Source: Desulfobacteraceae bacterium
GTDB lineage: Bacteria; Desulfobacterota; Desulfobacteria; Desulfobacterales; SURF-7
Direction: 5' to 3'
Assembly: GCA_030619585.1 (NCBI GenBank)
Contig: JAUXBD010000120.1
Coordinates: 1-5,703, forward strand
DNA length: 5,703 bases
Under the pieces are notes generated by a model. The model searched no databases, was not told where the DNA came from, and saw nothing but the letters and a program-made list of their open reading frames with translations. The first letter of the stretch is position 1. The number at the start of each line of letters is the position of its first letter. Shown here piece after piece: positions 1 to 5,696 of this stretch. A program made the position numbers and the translations under genes.

Positions 1-321
1 AAGATATTTTTTAATCTTCCATTTTGGATGACCGTACCTGTTTACGGAAATAGATTTTATGTCTTTTAAATGATGATTAAAAGCAACCTTTTTGTCAGAA
101 TCATCCACCATGAGATCGAAATCTGACATTTCAAATACTTTAAAGTCGGGATAGATCTGTCTTAAGATAGGCTCCCTGACAGCTCCACCCCATAAAAATA
201 TGGGAAAATCTTCGAACCTTGAGATAACTAATCTTAATGAGGGGTAAAACAAACTGTTTTCAAGATTTTTTCTCACAGCATCCGCGAATACAGGCTCTGT
301 AATTTTTTCAGCTCTTTGCAT
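1..321 (-). CDS. Nucleotidyltransferase with poly(A)-polymerase/CCA-enzyme-like head motif, N-terminal part, runs off left edge
   Basis: The frame is open for 107 codons from an ATG at 321-319 to the window edge, so the C-terminus is missing. The start is well fixed: an in-frame TGA lies three codons upstream (330-328). The visible protein has a helical N-terminus, then FLWGGAVREPIL (residues 42-53) and SDFDLMVDD (66-74). A GG-x-VR glycine loop followed by a D-x-D pair is the signature of the class II nucleotidyltransferase head (poly(A) polymerase and tRNA CCA-adding enzymes), which transfers nucleotides to RNA or protein using two metal-binding aspartates, here D67 and D69. The usual GGAVRD reads GGAVRE here. 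No clear Shine-Dalgarno is seen. A genuine CCA enzyme would continue for about 300 more residues; a smaller stand-alone nucleotidyltransferase is equally possible. Family assignment is fairly safe, the substrate is unknown. Confidence 0.62.
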   Translation of the reverse strand, partial: MQRAEKITEPVFADAVRKNLENSLFYPSLRLVISRFEDFPIFLWGGAVREPILRQIYPDFKVFEMSDFDLMVDDSDKKVAFNHHLKDIKSISVNRYGHPKWKIKKYL

Positions 322-813
322 AATATATCAATAAAACGCTATGAAAATCCTTTCTTATGAGATCAGCAGGCTTCAGGAGAACTTATGTATACCACAAAAA
401 GTCACCCCAGAGGAAGATGCTTCGCATTCCACAGGGTAATAAACACGCAAGATTAAGATACCGACACCCGTAATATCAGACAATTCCATACTAAGGGAAC
501 TCGACTTAGACTTTTTGTGAGACCATCGATATTATTAGGAATTAACTTAAAAATTATGCCGTTTGTCTAAATGCCGCCTTACATTATCAAAGATAATATG
601 GGTATATTGTGGCAAAACGCAAGAAAAAAGCAAACTGTTAAGATACAAATATACCAGGGCACATAGGAAAAGCATAAATTTTAGGCATTTGCCAAATCTT
701 AACTTTGATATGGTCACCGGCAGAAGGAAATCCCTGCGCGGCAGGCAAAAAAGAGAAAAACACCTTTTTGCATCTCTGAGACAAGTAGCGTGTTTAATTC
801 TGGTGGAGAAATT
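322..813. other. 492-bp gap without a supported gene
   Basis: AT-rich stretch between the nucleotidyltransferase start and the end of the hydratase relic. It has only short open frames: 341-439 (+), 385-456 (+, 23 codons behind AGGAG), 373-489 (-, 38 codons, no Shine-Dalgarno) and a TTG-started frame at 563-817 (+). None resembles a protein I know. There is a small GC-rich hairpin CCTGC/GCAGG at 733-745, but it has no U-tract on the 3' side in either direction. It may be eroded former coding DNA continuing the decay seen to its right, but I cannot name any parent gene. Confidence 0.5.
386..394 (-). promoter_or_regulatory. Possible extended -10 promoter for the nucleotidyltransferase gene
   Basis: On the minus strand the sequence reads TGGTATACA, an extended -10 (TGn) followed by TATACA, a 4/6 match to TATAAT. 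It lies about 65 nt upstream of the ATG at 321. No good -35 hexamer is visible 16-18 nt further upstream, so this would depend on the extended -10. Weak, sequence-only call. Confidence 0.28.
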
Positions 814-1345
814 TTAGTTGTCTCTATCGTAAACCCGCAGATTATCAATATATTTAGGCTTACGTTTTTGTCTTCGGGCAATGATGCACTCGGGCAGGTT
901 TTTGGTGTGGCCAAGGAGAATCTGATTTCTGCTTTCCATCTCAATTGCAGCATGGAGGCTTGAAACTTCCAGGCTTGCCCAAAGAAAGACAAAGCCCGCC
1001 GCCATATGCAGGACCGTTAATGGCTGCAATAATGGGCTGAGGCATATCCCGCATCACCGGGACTATTTTCGCATAATGCTTCATAGCTCTCATAGCAAAC
1101 CTGGGTATGTCGAATCCATCAACATCAGGAATATCGCCTTCATCTTCAAGATCCAGGCCGGAACAAAAACCTCTCCCCTCCCCTGTAAGTAAAACAACCC
1201 TGGTGTCATTGTCTTTACCCACCTTTTTAAAAGCATCGTAGAGTCCGCTTACAAATTCAATAGACATGGCGTTAAGGCATTCCGGGCGGTTCAGTTTAAT
1301 AACCGTTATATACTTTCCTGATTTTTCAATAACTACATTGTTCAT
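814..1345 (-). pseudogene. Enoyl-CoA hydratase/isomerase (crotonase family), internal out-of-frame deletion
   Basis: Crotonase-family enzymes hydrate or isomerise enoyl-CoA thioesters in beta-oxidation-like pathways. The start is good: ATG at 1345-1343 with AGGA about 9 nt upstream. Residues 1-123 are typical: VIKLNRPECLNAMS (15-28), the first oxyanion-hole segment GFCSGLDL (59-66) and the second, GPAYGGGLCLSLG (111-123). The frame then runs into 11 unrelated residues and stops at 941. The family C-terminus is present in another frame immediately after: LWASLEVSSLHAAIEMESRN, then QKRKPKY, ending in TAA at 816-814. A normal family member has roughly 110 residues between these motifs, including the loop and helix that hold the catalytic glutamates. 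So about 330 bp were lost, with a frame change. The joint lies at 977-984. The product cannot be an active hydratase. Confidence 0.88.
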
Positions 1346-1377
1346 AATTTTTTCCTGTTTTTTGATTTCAGGAGATT

Positions 1378-1490
1378 TTAGGGAGAATGCCTTACCACCC
1401 CTCCATTTTGTGTACCTGTTTCCAGATCAACCCCGGGAACAGCCGGCGTATGAGCACACCTGTTTTGGCTTCTTTGTTTTTTTTAGCCAT
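1378..1490 (-). pseudogene. Short unrecognised gene relic between the NPD and hydratase relics
   Basis: An ATG at 1490-1488 follows AAAGG with an 8-nt spacer, a good ribosome binding site. It opens a 32-codon frame beginning MAKKNKEAKTGV and ending in TAA at 1394-1392. From about codon 15 another frame reads more like protein (AVPGVDLETGTQNGGVV) and runs to a TAA at 1380-1378. This pattern suggests the start of a real gene whose body has been removed and shifted, like its neighbours on both sides. I do not recognise the parent family. It could alternatively be a genuine small ORF of 32 codons or only leader sequence of the hydratase gene. Confidence 0.35.
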
Positions 1491-1539
1491 AGACGATACC
1501 TTTCTAATTGTCGATATTCGAATTTACTACTATTGCACC

Positions 1540-2306
1540 TTATTCCGGCATCAGGTCGTTCAATCGTTCCACGGCATCGAGATACTCTTCGATCATCTCC
1601 TGAATGACCAGCCGAACAGGCTTTATCACATTTGTGGCACCCACGATCTGGCCGCAGGGGTTGAAATTGACTTTCTGGGACTGGGACGCATACATGTGCC
1701 CCCGCACAACCGCTTCTGATGTAACCATGAACTGTAGTGGCAGTCCCAAAGGGTCTGGAGTGTCATCGGTATCCCATGCATTAGACCAGTCGTTTCTTAA
1801 AAAACGACAGGGTTTTCCGGTCCAGGCACGAGAGCGAATAGTATCACAGTTGGTGGCATCAAGGTATGCCTGCTTCTGTTCACAGGCGGGCAGTCAGATT
1901 CAGTGGTTGTCAGCCAGAGCGTTCCGGCCCATACACCCGCGGCCCCCATGGCCGCCGCCATCTGACGTCCGCTACCGATTCCTCCTGCTGCAAGTACCGG
2001 AGTCGGCGCTGCGGCATCAATTACCTCAGGCCATAGGACAATGCTGCCTACTTCGCCAGTGTGTCCGCCGCCTTCACCACCCTGGCATATAATAATATCA
2101 ATACCCGCCTCTTTATGGGAAAGGGCATGTTTTACACTTCCGCAAAGTGCGGCAACCATACGTCCTGTATCCTGAATCTCTTTTACAATGTTGGCCGGAG
2201 GGGTGCCAAGGGCGTTTGCAATGAGTTTCACCTTGTCGTGTTTGAGGGCTGTTTGCACAAGAGGGCCGGCTGTGGCTTCCGTCCACCCCAGGAGTTCACG
2301 CACCTT
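1540..2306 (-). pseudogene. Nitronate monooxygenase-like (2-nitropropane dioxygenase family) gene, lacks N-terminus, stop and frameshift
   Basis: These FMN-dependent TIM-barrel enzymes oxidise nitronates; relatives in anaerobic CoA-degradation clusters have uncertain roles. The remnant starts inside the gene, just after a TAA (2309-2307): KVRELLGWTEATAGPLVQ, ALGTPPANIV, then ICQGGEGGGHTGEVGS with the family GGHTG histidine, VLAAGGIGSGRQMAAAM (phosphate/flavin-binding glycines) and GVWAGTLWLTTTESD. Around 1882-1893 the frame breaks. The family sequence continues one frame over as QKQAYLDATN, RSRAWTGKPCRFLRNDW, DPLGLPLQFMVTSEAV, FNPCGQIVG and EMIEEYLDAVERLNDLM, to a TAA at 1542-1540. Losing one base, or gaining two, explains the shift. 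About 255 codons remain of a usual 320-370; roughly the first third, with part of the FMN site, is gone. A GTG at 2303 could start an internal product, but that would still be shifted and incomplete. Confidence 0.87.
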
Positions 2307-2387
2307 TTAATAGTCGCCCACAATGCCGTAACCTGAAGCCAGTGTATAAAGATAGGGGACCTGTTTTACGCAAACAATAATGTTCAT
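2307..2387 (-). pseudogene. etfB: Start of etfB (electron transfer flavoprotein beta subunit) fused to the truncated NPD-like gene
   Basis: EtfB forms, with EtfA, the electron carrier of acyl-CoA dehydrogenases. The ATG at 2387-2385 has GAGAGG 10 nt upstream. The first 11 residues, MNIIVCVKQVP, are the near-invariant EtfB N-terminus. After that the match to EtfB ends: 15 further codons (YLYTLASGYGIVGDY) run to a TAA at 2309-2307. The downstream NPD-like sequence continues in exactly the same frame (KVRELLGW...), so at least the last of these codons may belong to the NPD-like gene, with the TAA replacing a sense codon. EtfB is normally about 260 residues, so practically all of it, plus etfA if it followed, is missing. 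A deletion joining etfB codon 11-12 to the middle of the NPD-like gene is the simplest reading. Confidence 0.72.
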
Positions 2388-2420
2388 AATAACTTAACCT
2401 CTCAAGATTTATTAGGACTC

Positions 2421-2442
2421 TTCAGTACATCTTTCAGTACTG
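2421..2442. repeat. CAGTAC repeat, candidate operator
   Basis: TTCAGTAC occurs at 2421-2428 and again at 2433-2440, a 12-bp period. The right copy continues into CAGTACTG (2435-2442), a perfect 8-bp palindrome, so the pair can also be read as an imperfect inverted repeat with a 4-bp centre. It sits just downstream of the minus-strand promoter and 34 bp before the etfB start, a position suited to repression. Binding by the neighbouring regulator is an inference. Confidence 0.4.
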
Positions 2443-2456
2443 TATGATCCATGAGA

Positions 2457-2485
2457 TATCTATGTGAATAAAATTGATTTGTCAA
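2457..2485 (-). promoter_or_regulatory. Sigma70-type promoter of the decayed etfB operon
   Basis: On the minus strand a perfect TTGACA (2485-2480) is followed after 17 nt by TAGATA (2462-2457), a 3/6 match to the -10 consensus. It lies about 70 nt upstream of the etfB start, giving a leader of about 60 nt that contains the CAGTAC repeat. The -35 and the spacing are ideal and the -10 is poor, so strength is uncertain. The operon behind it is broken. Confidence 0.45.
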
Positions 2486-2536
2486 GGGAAAGATACCGGC
2501 CTTTTATAGCTATCTCCTTATATTTAGAGATTTGGT

Positions 2537-2566
2537 TTGACATGCACCTGTTTTCGGTTCTATAGT
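2537..2566 (+). promoter_or_regulatory. Sigma70-type promoter of the MerR-TetR regulator gene
   Basis: TTGACA (2537-2542) and TATAGT (2561-2566, 5/6 match) are separated by 18 nt. Transcription would start near 2573, leaving a leader of about 97 nt before the GTG. The upstream 50 bp separate it from the divergent minus-strand promoter, the usual layout of a regulator facing its target. An ATCTC/GAGAT inverted repeat at 2512-2531 lies directly upstream of the -35. Confidence 0.55.
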
Positions 2567-2669
2567 TACTCCTGTAAACTGGCATTTTGTAAAAGTTAAC
2601 CATTGGCCTTATAAAGTTTATCAGATAGCAGGCTAAAAGACACATAAGATACCATAAAAAGGGATCATT

Positions 2670-3518
2670 GTGGAACATATCAACAACCCCATGACACTTT
2701 CGGAGCTCTCCGGCCTTTCAGATATTCCCATAACAACTGTTAAATTTTATATAAGAAAGGGCCTTGTGCCCAAACCCAAAAAAATCCGGGGGACCAAGGC
2801 ATCTTATTCATTTAAGCATTTAAACAGGCTTAAGATCATCAAAAAGATGCAAAAAGAGGGGAATATATCTTTAGGTAAAATAAGCGAGATTATCAATATT
2901 ATGGAGGATGGCGCAGAAGATGAGCTTGAGGACAAGAAGTTGAACAGTTCAGACATAAAGTACGAAATAATAGCTTCAGCGACCACTGTTTTTCGCAATA
3001 AAGGATATGAAAAAACAACGATTTCAGACATCGTTGTTTCTGCACGAATCGGGCGAAGCACCGTCTATAAGCATTTTAACAATAAAAAAGATCTTTTTAT
3101 AGAGTGTGTTAAGAAAATTATTTTCAGCGAGATGAAAAGGTATGATGCAAATGAAGTCAAAGACGAAAAAGATATCCTGAACGTTTTTGATAAACATGCA
3201 AAAGCTTACTATAATGCAAACCCCTTGTGGATAGATATGGTTAACATACTTCGTGCAGCAGCCATAAACGCCCCTGAAGAGTTTACCGCCAAACTCGACG
3301 AAGTCATACATCTTAAAATTAATCTGCTAAAAAAAGGGCTGGACAACGGTATTAAACAGGGTTTGTTTCGCAAAATGAATTCCACATTGATGACGGCAAT
3401 GCTTCTTGGTCTGCAGGATTATTCAGCTTACTTCTCAAAAGACGAAGACAAAGAGCATATGGATAGCCTATATGAAGATGCAAAGGACATAATATTATAT
3501 GGAATTTTAAATAAGTAA
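2670..3518 (+). CDS. MerR-TetR double-domain transcriptional regulator
   Basis: A 282-residue cytoplasmic DNA-binding protein with two helix-turn-helix domains. Residues 8-78 are MerR-like: LSELSGLSDIPITTVKFYIRKG has the family's T-V-(K/R)-(F/Y)-Y pattern ending in a glycine, followed by SYSFKHLNRLKIIKKMQKEG and ISLGKISEII. An acidic linker (79-92) leads to a TetR N-terminal domain at 96-145, with ASATTVFRNKGYEKTTISDI, then ARIGRSTVYKHFNNKKDLF as recognition helix region. The remainder (150-282) is an all-helical TetR ligand/dimerisation domain of unknown ligand; in such loci an acyl-CoA or aromatic compound is plausible but unproven. GTG at 2670 was chosen because AAGGG ends 6 nt before it, while the ATG at 2691 has no ribosome binding site. 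The gene is divergent from the decayed etfB operon and followed 41 bp later by the DUF2889 gene. It is uninterrupted, unlike the genes to its left. Confidence 0.9.
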   Translation: MEHINNPMTLSELSGLSDIPITTVKFYIRKGLVPKPKKIRGTKASYSFKHLNRLKIIKKMQKEGNISLGKISEIINIMEDGAEDELEDKKLNSSDIKYEIIASATTVFRNKGYEKTTISDIVVSARIGRSTVYKHFNNKKDLFIECVKKIIFSEMKRYDANEVKDEKDILNVFDKHAKAYYNANPLWIDMVNILRAAAINAPEEFTAKLDEVIHLKINLLKKGLDNGIKQGLFRKMNSTLMTAMLLGLQDYSAYFSKDEDKEHMDSLYEDAKDIILYGILNK

Positions 3519-3559
3519 TCTACGGATGCAGGAATGTTTTTATAAGGAGATAAGGAAAA

Positions 3560-4120
3560 ATGAGTTCACTTGGAAAAAGAAAAAAGGAAAAAGTCCACAC
3601 ACGAAAGGTAGACATTGTCACCTATGACTGTGATGAGGATAGTATTATTGTTGAAGGCACGTTAAAAGATGACCGCCTTCATTCCTATTACACGATTTTA
3701 GGGAAAAAACGGCCTCCGACCACATTGCATAACATGAAAATTACGCTTCTTGTGGATAGCAGATCTTTAACTATCAAAGAGGTGGAAGTTGACATGCCTG
3801 AAGTGCCGGAAGATGAGTGCTCGGAAGTGGGCAAGAGTATTTACCAGATTAAAGGCTTGAAGATAACCAGGGGTTTTACAATGAAGGTAAAAAAGATGCT
3901 GGGAGGGACCAGGGGGTGTTCCCATTTAACCACTCTGCTTTTAATGATGGCCCCCGCGGCACTTCAGGGGAATTTTGCAAGGACAGCCAGGGAGCCTTTC
4001 CCCGAAAGAATGACCGCGGATCATATTAAGGCCGCAATCGGAGACACGTGCATGGCCTGGAGAAATGACGGGCCTTTGATGAAGGAGATTGAGGAGACCC
4101 TGGGGAAAGAAAGAAGATAA
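3560..4120 (+). CDS. DUF2889 family protein
   Basis: A 186-residue soluble protein of unknown function, without signal peptide or membrane segment. It follows the DUF2889 pattern: an N-terminal HTRKVDIVTYDCDEDSIIVEG block (13-33), LKDDRLHSYYT, a central VDMPEVP stretch (78-84), then GLKITRGFTMKVKKMLGG (99-116) and the hallmark GCSHLTTLLLMMAPAALQG (119-137), with Cys120 and His122 as candidate functional residues. ATAAGGAGATAAGGA ends just before the ATG, a strong ribosome binding site. It lies 41 bp after the regulator with no terminator between, so the two are probably co-transcribed. DUF2889 proteins are, to my knowledge, frequent in CoA-metabolism neighbourhoods of proteobacteria, but no activity has been assigned and I give none. 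It is complete and intact. Confidence 0.87.
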   Translation: MSSLGKRKKEKVHTRKVDIVTYDCDEDSIIVEGTLKDDRLHSYYTILGKKRPPTTLHNMKITLLVDSRSLTIKEVEVDMPEVPEDECSEVGKSIYQIKGLKITRGFTMKVKKMLGGTRGCSHLTTLLLMMAPAALQGNFARTAREPFPERMTADHIKAAIGDTCMAWRNDGPLMKEIEETLGKERR

Positions 4121-4121
4121 C

Positions 4122-4148
4122 CCCGCTGAAAATAGCGGGATTTCCGCT
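4122..4148 (+). terminator. GC-rich hairpin after the DUF2889 gene, with an alternative overlapping hairpin
   Basis: CCCGCT (4122-4127), loop GAAAAT, AGCGGG (4134-4139) form a perfect 6-bp stem two bases after the stop codon. The same AGCGG (4134-4138) can instead pair with CCGCT (4144-4148) across a GATTT loop. The 3' side is only ATTTCC, so the U-tract is poor and termination may be weak. It may also serve the convergent minus-strand gene. Confidence 0.45.
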
Positions 4149-4156
4149 TCGCTTCA

Positions 4157-4240
4157 AGAAGTTTAGAGGATGAGAAGTTAAGAAAATAACACAAAGATTA
4201 AAACCTCTGCGGTTCTGCCTCTCCTACTCTCTCAACTTCT
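4157..4240. repeat. AGAAGTT direct/inverted repeats in the convergent gap
   Basis: AGAAGTT occurs at 4157-4163 and 4173-4179, and its complement AACTTCT at 4234-4240. The flanks extend the similarity imperfectly (TTAGAGG on the left, CTCTCTC on the right). A transcript from either side could fold into a long irregular stem over 4157-4240. This is possibly a termination structure or the remains of a dispersed intergenic repeat; no U-tract supports a clear terminator. Confidence 0.3.
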
Positions 4241-4250
4241 ATCCCTTCTT

Positions 4251-5696
4251 TTACCCCAACCCCATGGCTGTGAAGAACTGTGACATTTTGTCCTTTATCT
4301 CATCAACTGTCTGGTACCTGTGGTCTGCAACATCGAGTCCTAGATGTAAAAATGGAACTCCCAGGTCCCTGCACGTATCTCTCATTATGCTGGCGCTTGC
4401 AGCCATATCTTTGTGGCCCATGTGGCCGGGGAAAATCACGCAGTCTATTTTGTAATCTTGTACTATATGGGTAATATCGTGGGAAACGTTGTCTGCCAGA
4501 CCCCGTGACTGATGAATCATGGGGCCGTCCTGGAAAGCCCTTTTGGCAAGTCCTCTAAACATGCTGTCTTCGCTGGAGGTATCAATTAAATCATAAGGGC
4601 AGTAACTAATCATATCCATTGCAATAACACCACCCCACTCCTGTTCAAGCCAGGGAACAAGCTCGCCAAAGTAAAATGGCTGGATATCATACCAGAACAA
4701 CCTTATTTTCTGGTTAGGAACCTCGGGCTTATTCTCTTTGACACGCCTTTCAGCATCGGCAACCATATCATTGTACCAGGGCGTTTTCTTGGGATCTCCC
4801 GCCCCCAGGGTATTGATCTGAAAAAAGCACGACATGGGCAGAATATAGCTATGGGGGGTTGGTGTTGCGCGTCTTATTTCATTGTATTCCATCCATAAGG
4901 CATATCCTTTGTTTGTTTCCTCCACAACCTCTTTTAGCCTGCCCATATCCAGGGTTTTACCGGTGTGCTTTGTAATAAACTCCACCATCCTTCTAATCTC
5001 GTCAGCATAGTAATCAATAGCTTTATTGGTACTATGATATGGCGGATCAGGGGCAAACACAGGAACGTCTCTCCAGTCCGGATGATGCATCAGCGCTGCA
5101 TGCCAGCCGGCGACACTATCGCACGGCTCGGTCAATGCAAGATACGCTGTGGGGATAGGAAAAAGTCCTGCCACCTGGTAATACACTGCCAGCCGGATAA
5201 GAGTGCAACAGTCTCTGGGTATTTCCAGTTTGTCGCAACCCTCAAGATCTTCTTCAATATGCGGTGCCCCGCCGCTGCCGCTGGCGGCAAACATCTGCTG
5301 AACATGAAAATACCAGTGCACATCCATGGCCGTGAGTATCTCCACAGGGTTAGTGTACTGGCTTGCTAAAAACGGCAGATCATTTTCAACACACTCTATG
5401 GTTCTTCTATGTTGCACCAGCATATTTTCAAGTATCGGCAACTGCAGGTGTCCCATTTCACCCAGGTCCACTTGAAATGCTTCTACGATTGGCTCGTAAA
5501 AAGCAATCGCCTCTTTTATCCTTGATAAACTAAGTTCTTTTTTTGTTTTCCCCATTTTTGAAAGTCCAGCTATCCATATAGTTTCGTTAGGAGAAAAATC
5601 GTATACGTTATCAAACATTGTATTTGTGTAGAATCTATGGTTTGCATTCCCATTCTTCCTTCTTTCTATGTCTTCTATAGTATCATTAATAAGCAT
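4251..5696 (-). CDS. 2-hydroxyacyl-CoA dehydratase / benzoyl-CoA reductase family subunit (HGD-D family)
   Basis: A 481-residue cytoplasmic protein of the HgdB/FldBC/BcrBC family. Such subunits work in pairs, bind an Fe-S cluster and receive electrons from an ATP-driven activator to dehydrate 2-hydroxyacyl-CoA or reduce aromatic-ring CoA esters. Family marks are IPRDCCTLIRL (159-169), LTEPCDSVAGWHA (188-200), DWRDVPVFAPDPPY (207-220), AIDYYADEIRRMVEF (226-240), the central helix around KGYALWMEYNEIRR (263-276), and a C-terminal GVPFLHLGLDVADHRY (446-461) with SQFFTAMGLG at the end. Cys163/164 and Cys192 are likely cluster ligands. At the expected third cysteine the sequence reads GHMGHKD (424-430). 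The ATG at 5696 is the first visible start but the frame stays open to the window edge, so a few upstream codons are possible. No partner subunit or activator lies downstream; they should be upstream of the window. The substrate cannot be told from the sequence. Confidence 0.85.
   Translation of the reverse strand: MLINDTIEDIERRKNGNANHRFYTNTMFDNVYDFSPNETIWIAGLSKMGKTKKELSLSRIKEAIAFYEPIVEAFQVDLGEMGHLQLPILENMLVQHRRTIECVENDLPFLASQYTNPVEILTAMDVHWYFHVQQMFAASGSGGAPHIEEDLEGCDKLEIPRDCCTLIRLAVYYQVAGLFPIPTAYLALTEPCDSVAGWHAALMHHPDWRDVPVFAPDPPYHSTNKAIDYYADEIRRMVEFITKHTGKTLDMGRLKEVVEETNKGYALWMEYNEIRRATPTPHSYILPMSCFFQINTLGAGDPKKTPWYNDMVADAERRVKENKPEVPNQKIRLFWYDIQPFYFGELVPWLEQEWGGVIAMDMISYCPYDLIDTSSEDSMFRGLAKRAFQDGPMIHQSRGLADNVSHDITHIVQDYKIDCVIFPGHMGHKDMAASASIMRDTCRDLGVPFLHLGLDVADHRYQTVDEIKDKMSQFFTAMGLG

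Noticed and set aside
373..489. 38-codon minus-strand and 23- to 32-codon plus-strand frames (341-439, 385-456)
   Set aside because: Only the 23-codon frame has a Shine-Dalgarno (AGGAG); none resembles a known protein, and such short frames are expected by chance.
733..745. CCTGC/GCAGG hairpin as a terminator of the hydratase relic
   Set aside because: The stem is only 5 bp and the T-rich run lies on the 5' side in the direction of transcription.
563..817. 84-codon plus-strand frame starting with TTG
   Set aside because: No ribosome binding site, basic low-information product, no family resemblance; it sits in AT-rich DNA beside the hydratase relic.
1266..2336. Several overlapping plus-strand frames (1266-1607, 1387-1719, 1604-2092, 2061-2336)
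   Set aside because: They are antisense to the hydratase, NPD-like and etfB relics, whose minus-strand translations carry clear family motifs.
2460..2678. 72-codon minus-strand frame in the divergent control region
   Set aside because: It overlaps both promoter candidates and the regulator start, and the product does not resemble a known protein.
4965..5369. 134-codon plus-strand frame and similar frames inside the dehydratase gene
   Set aside because: Shadows on the opposite strand of a well-supported 481-codon gene.
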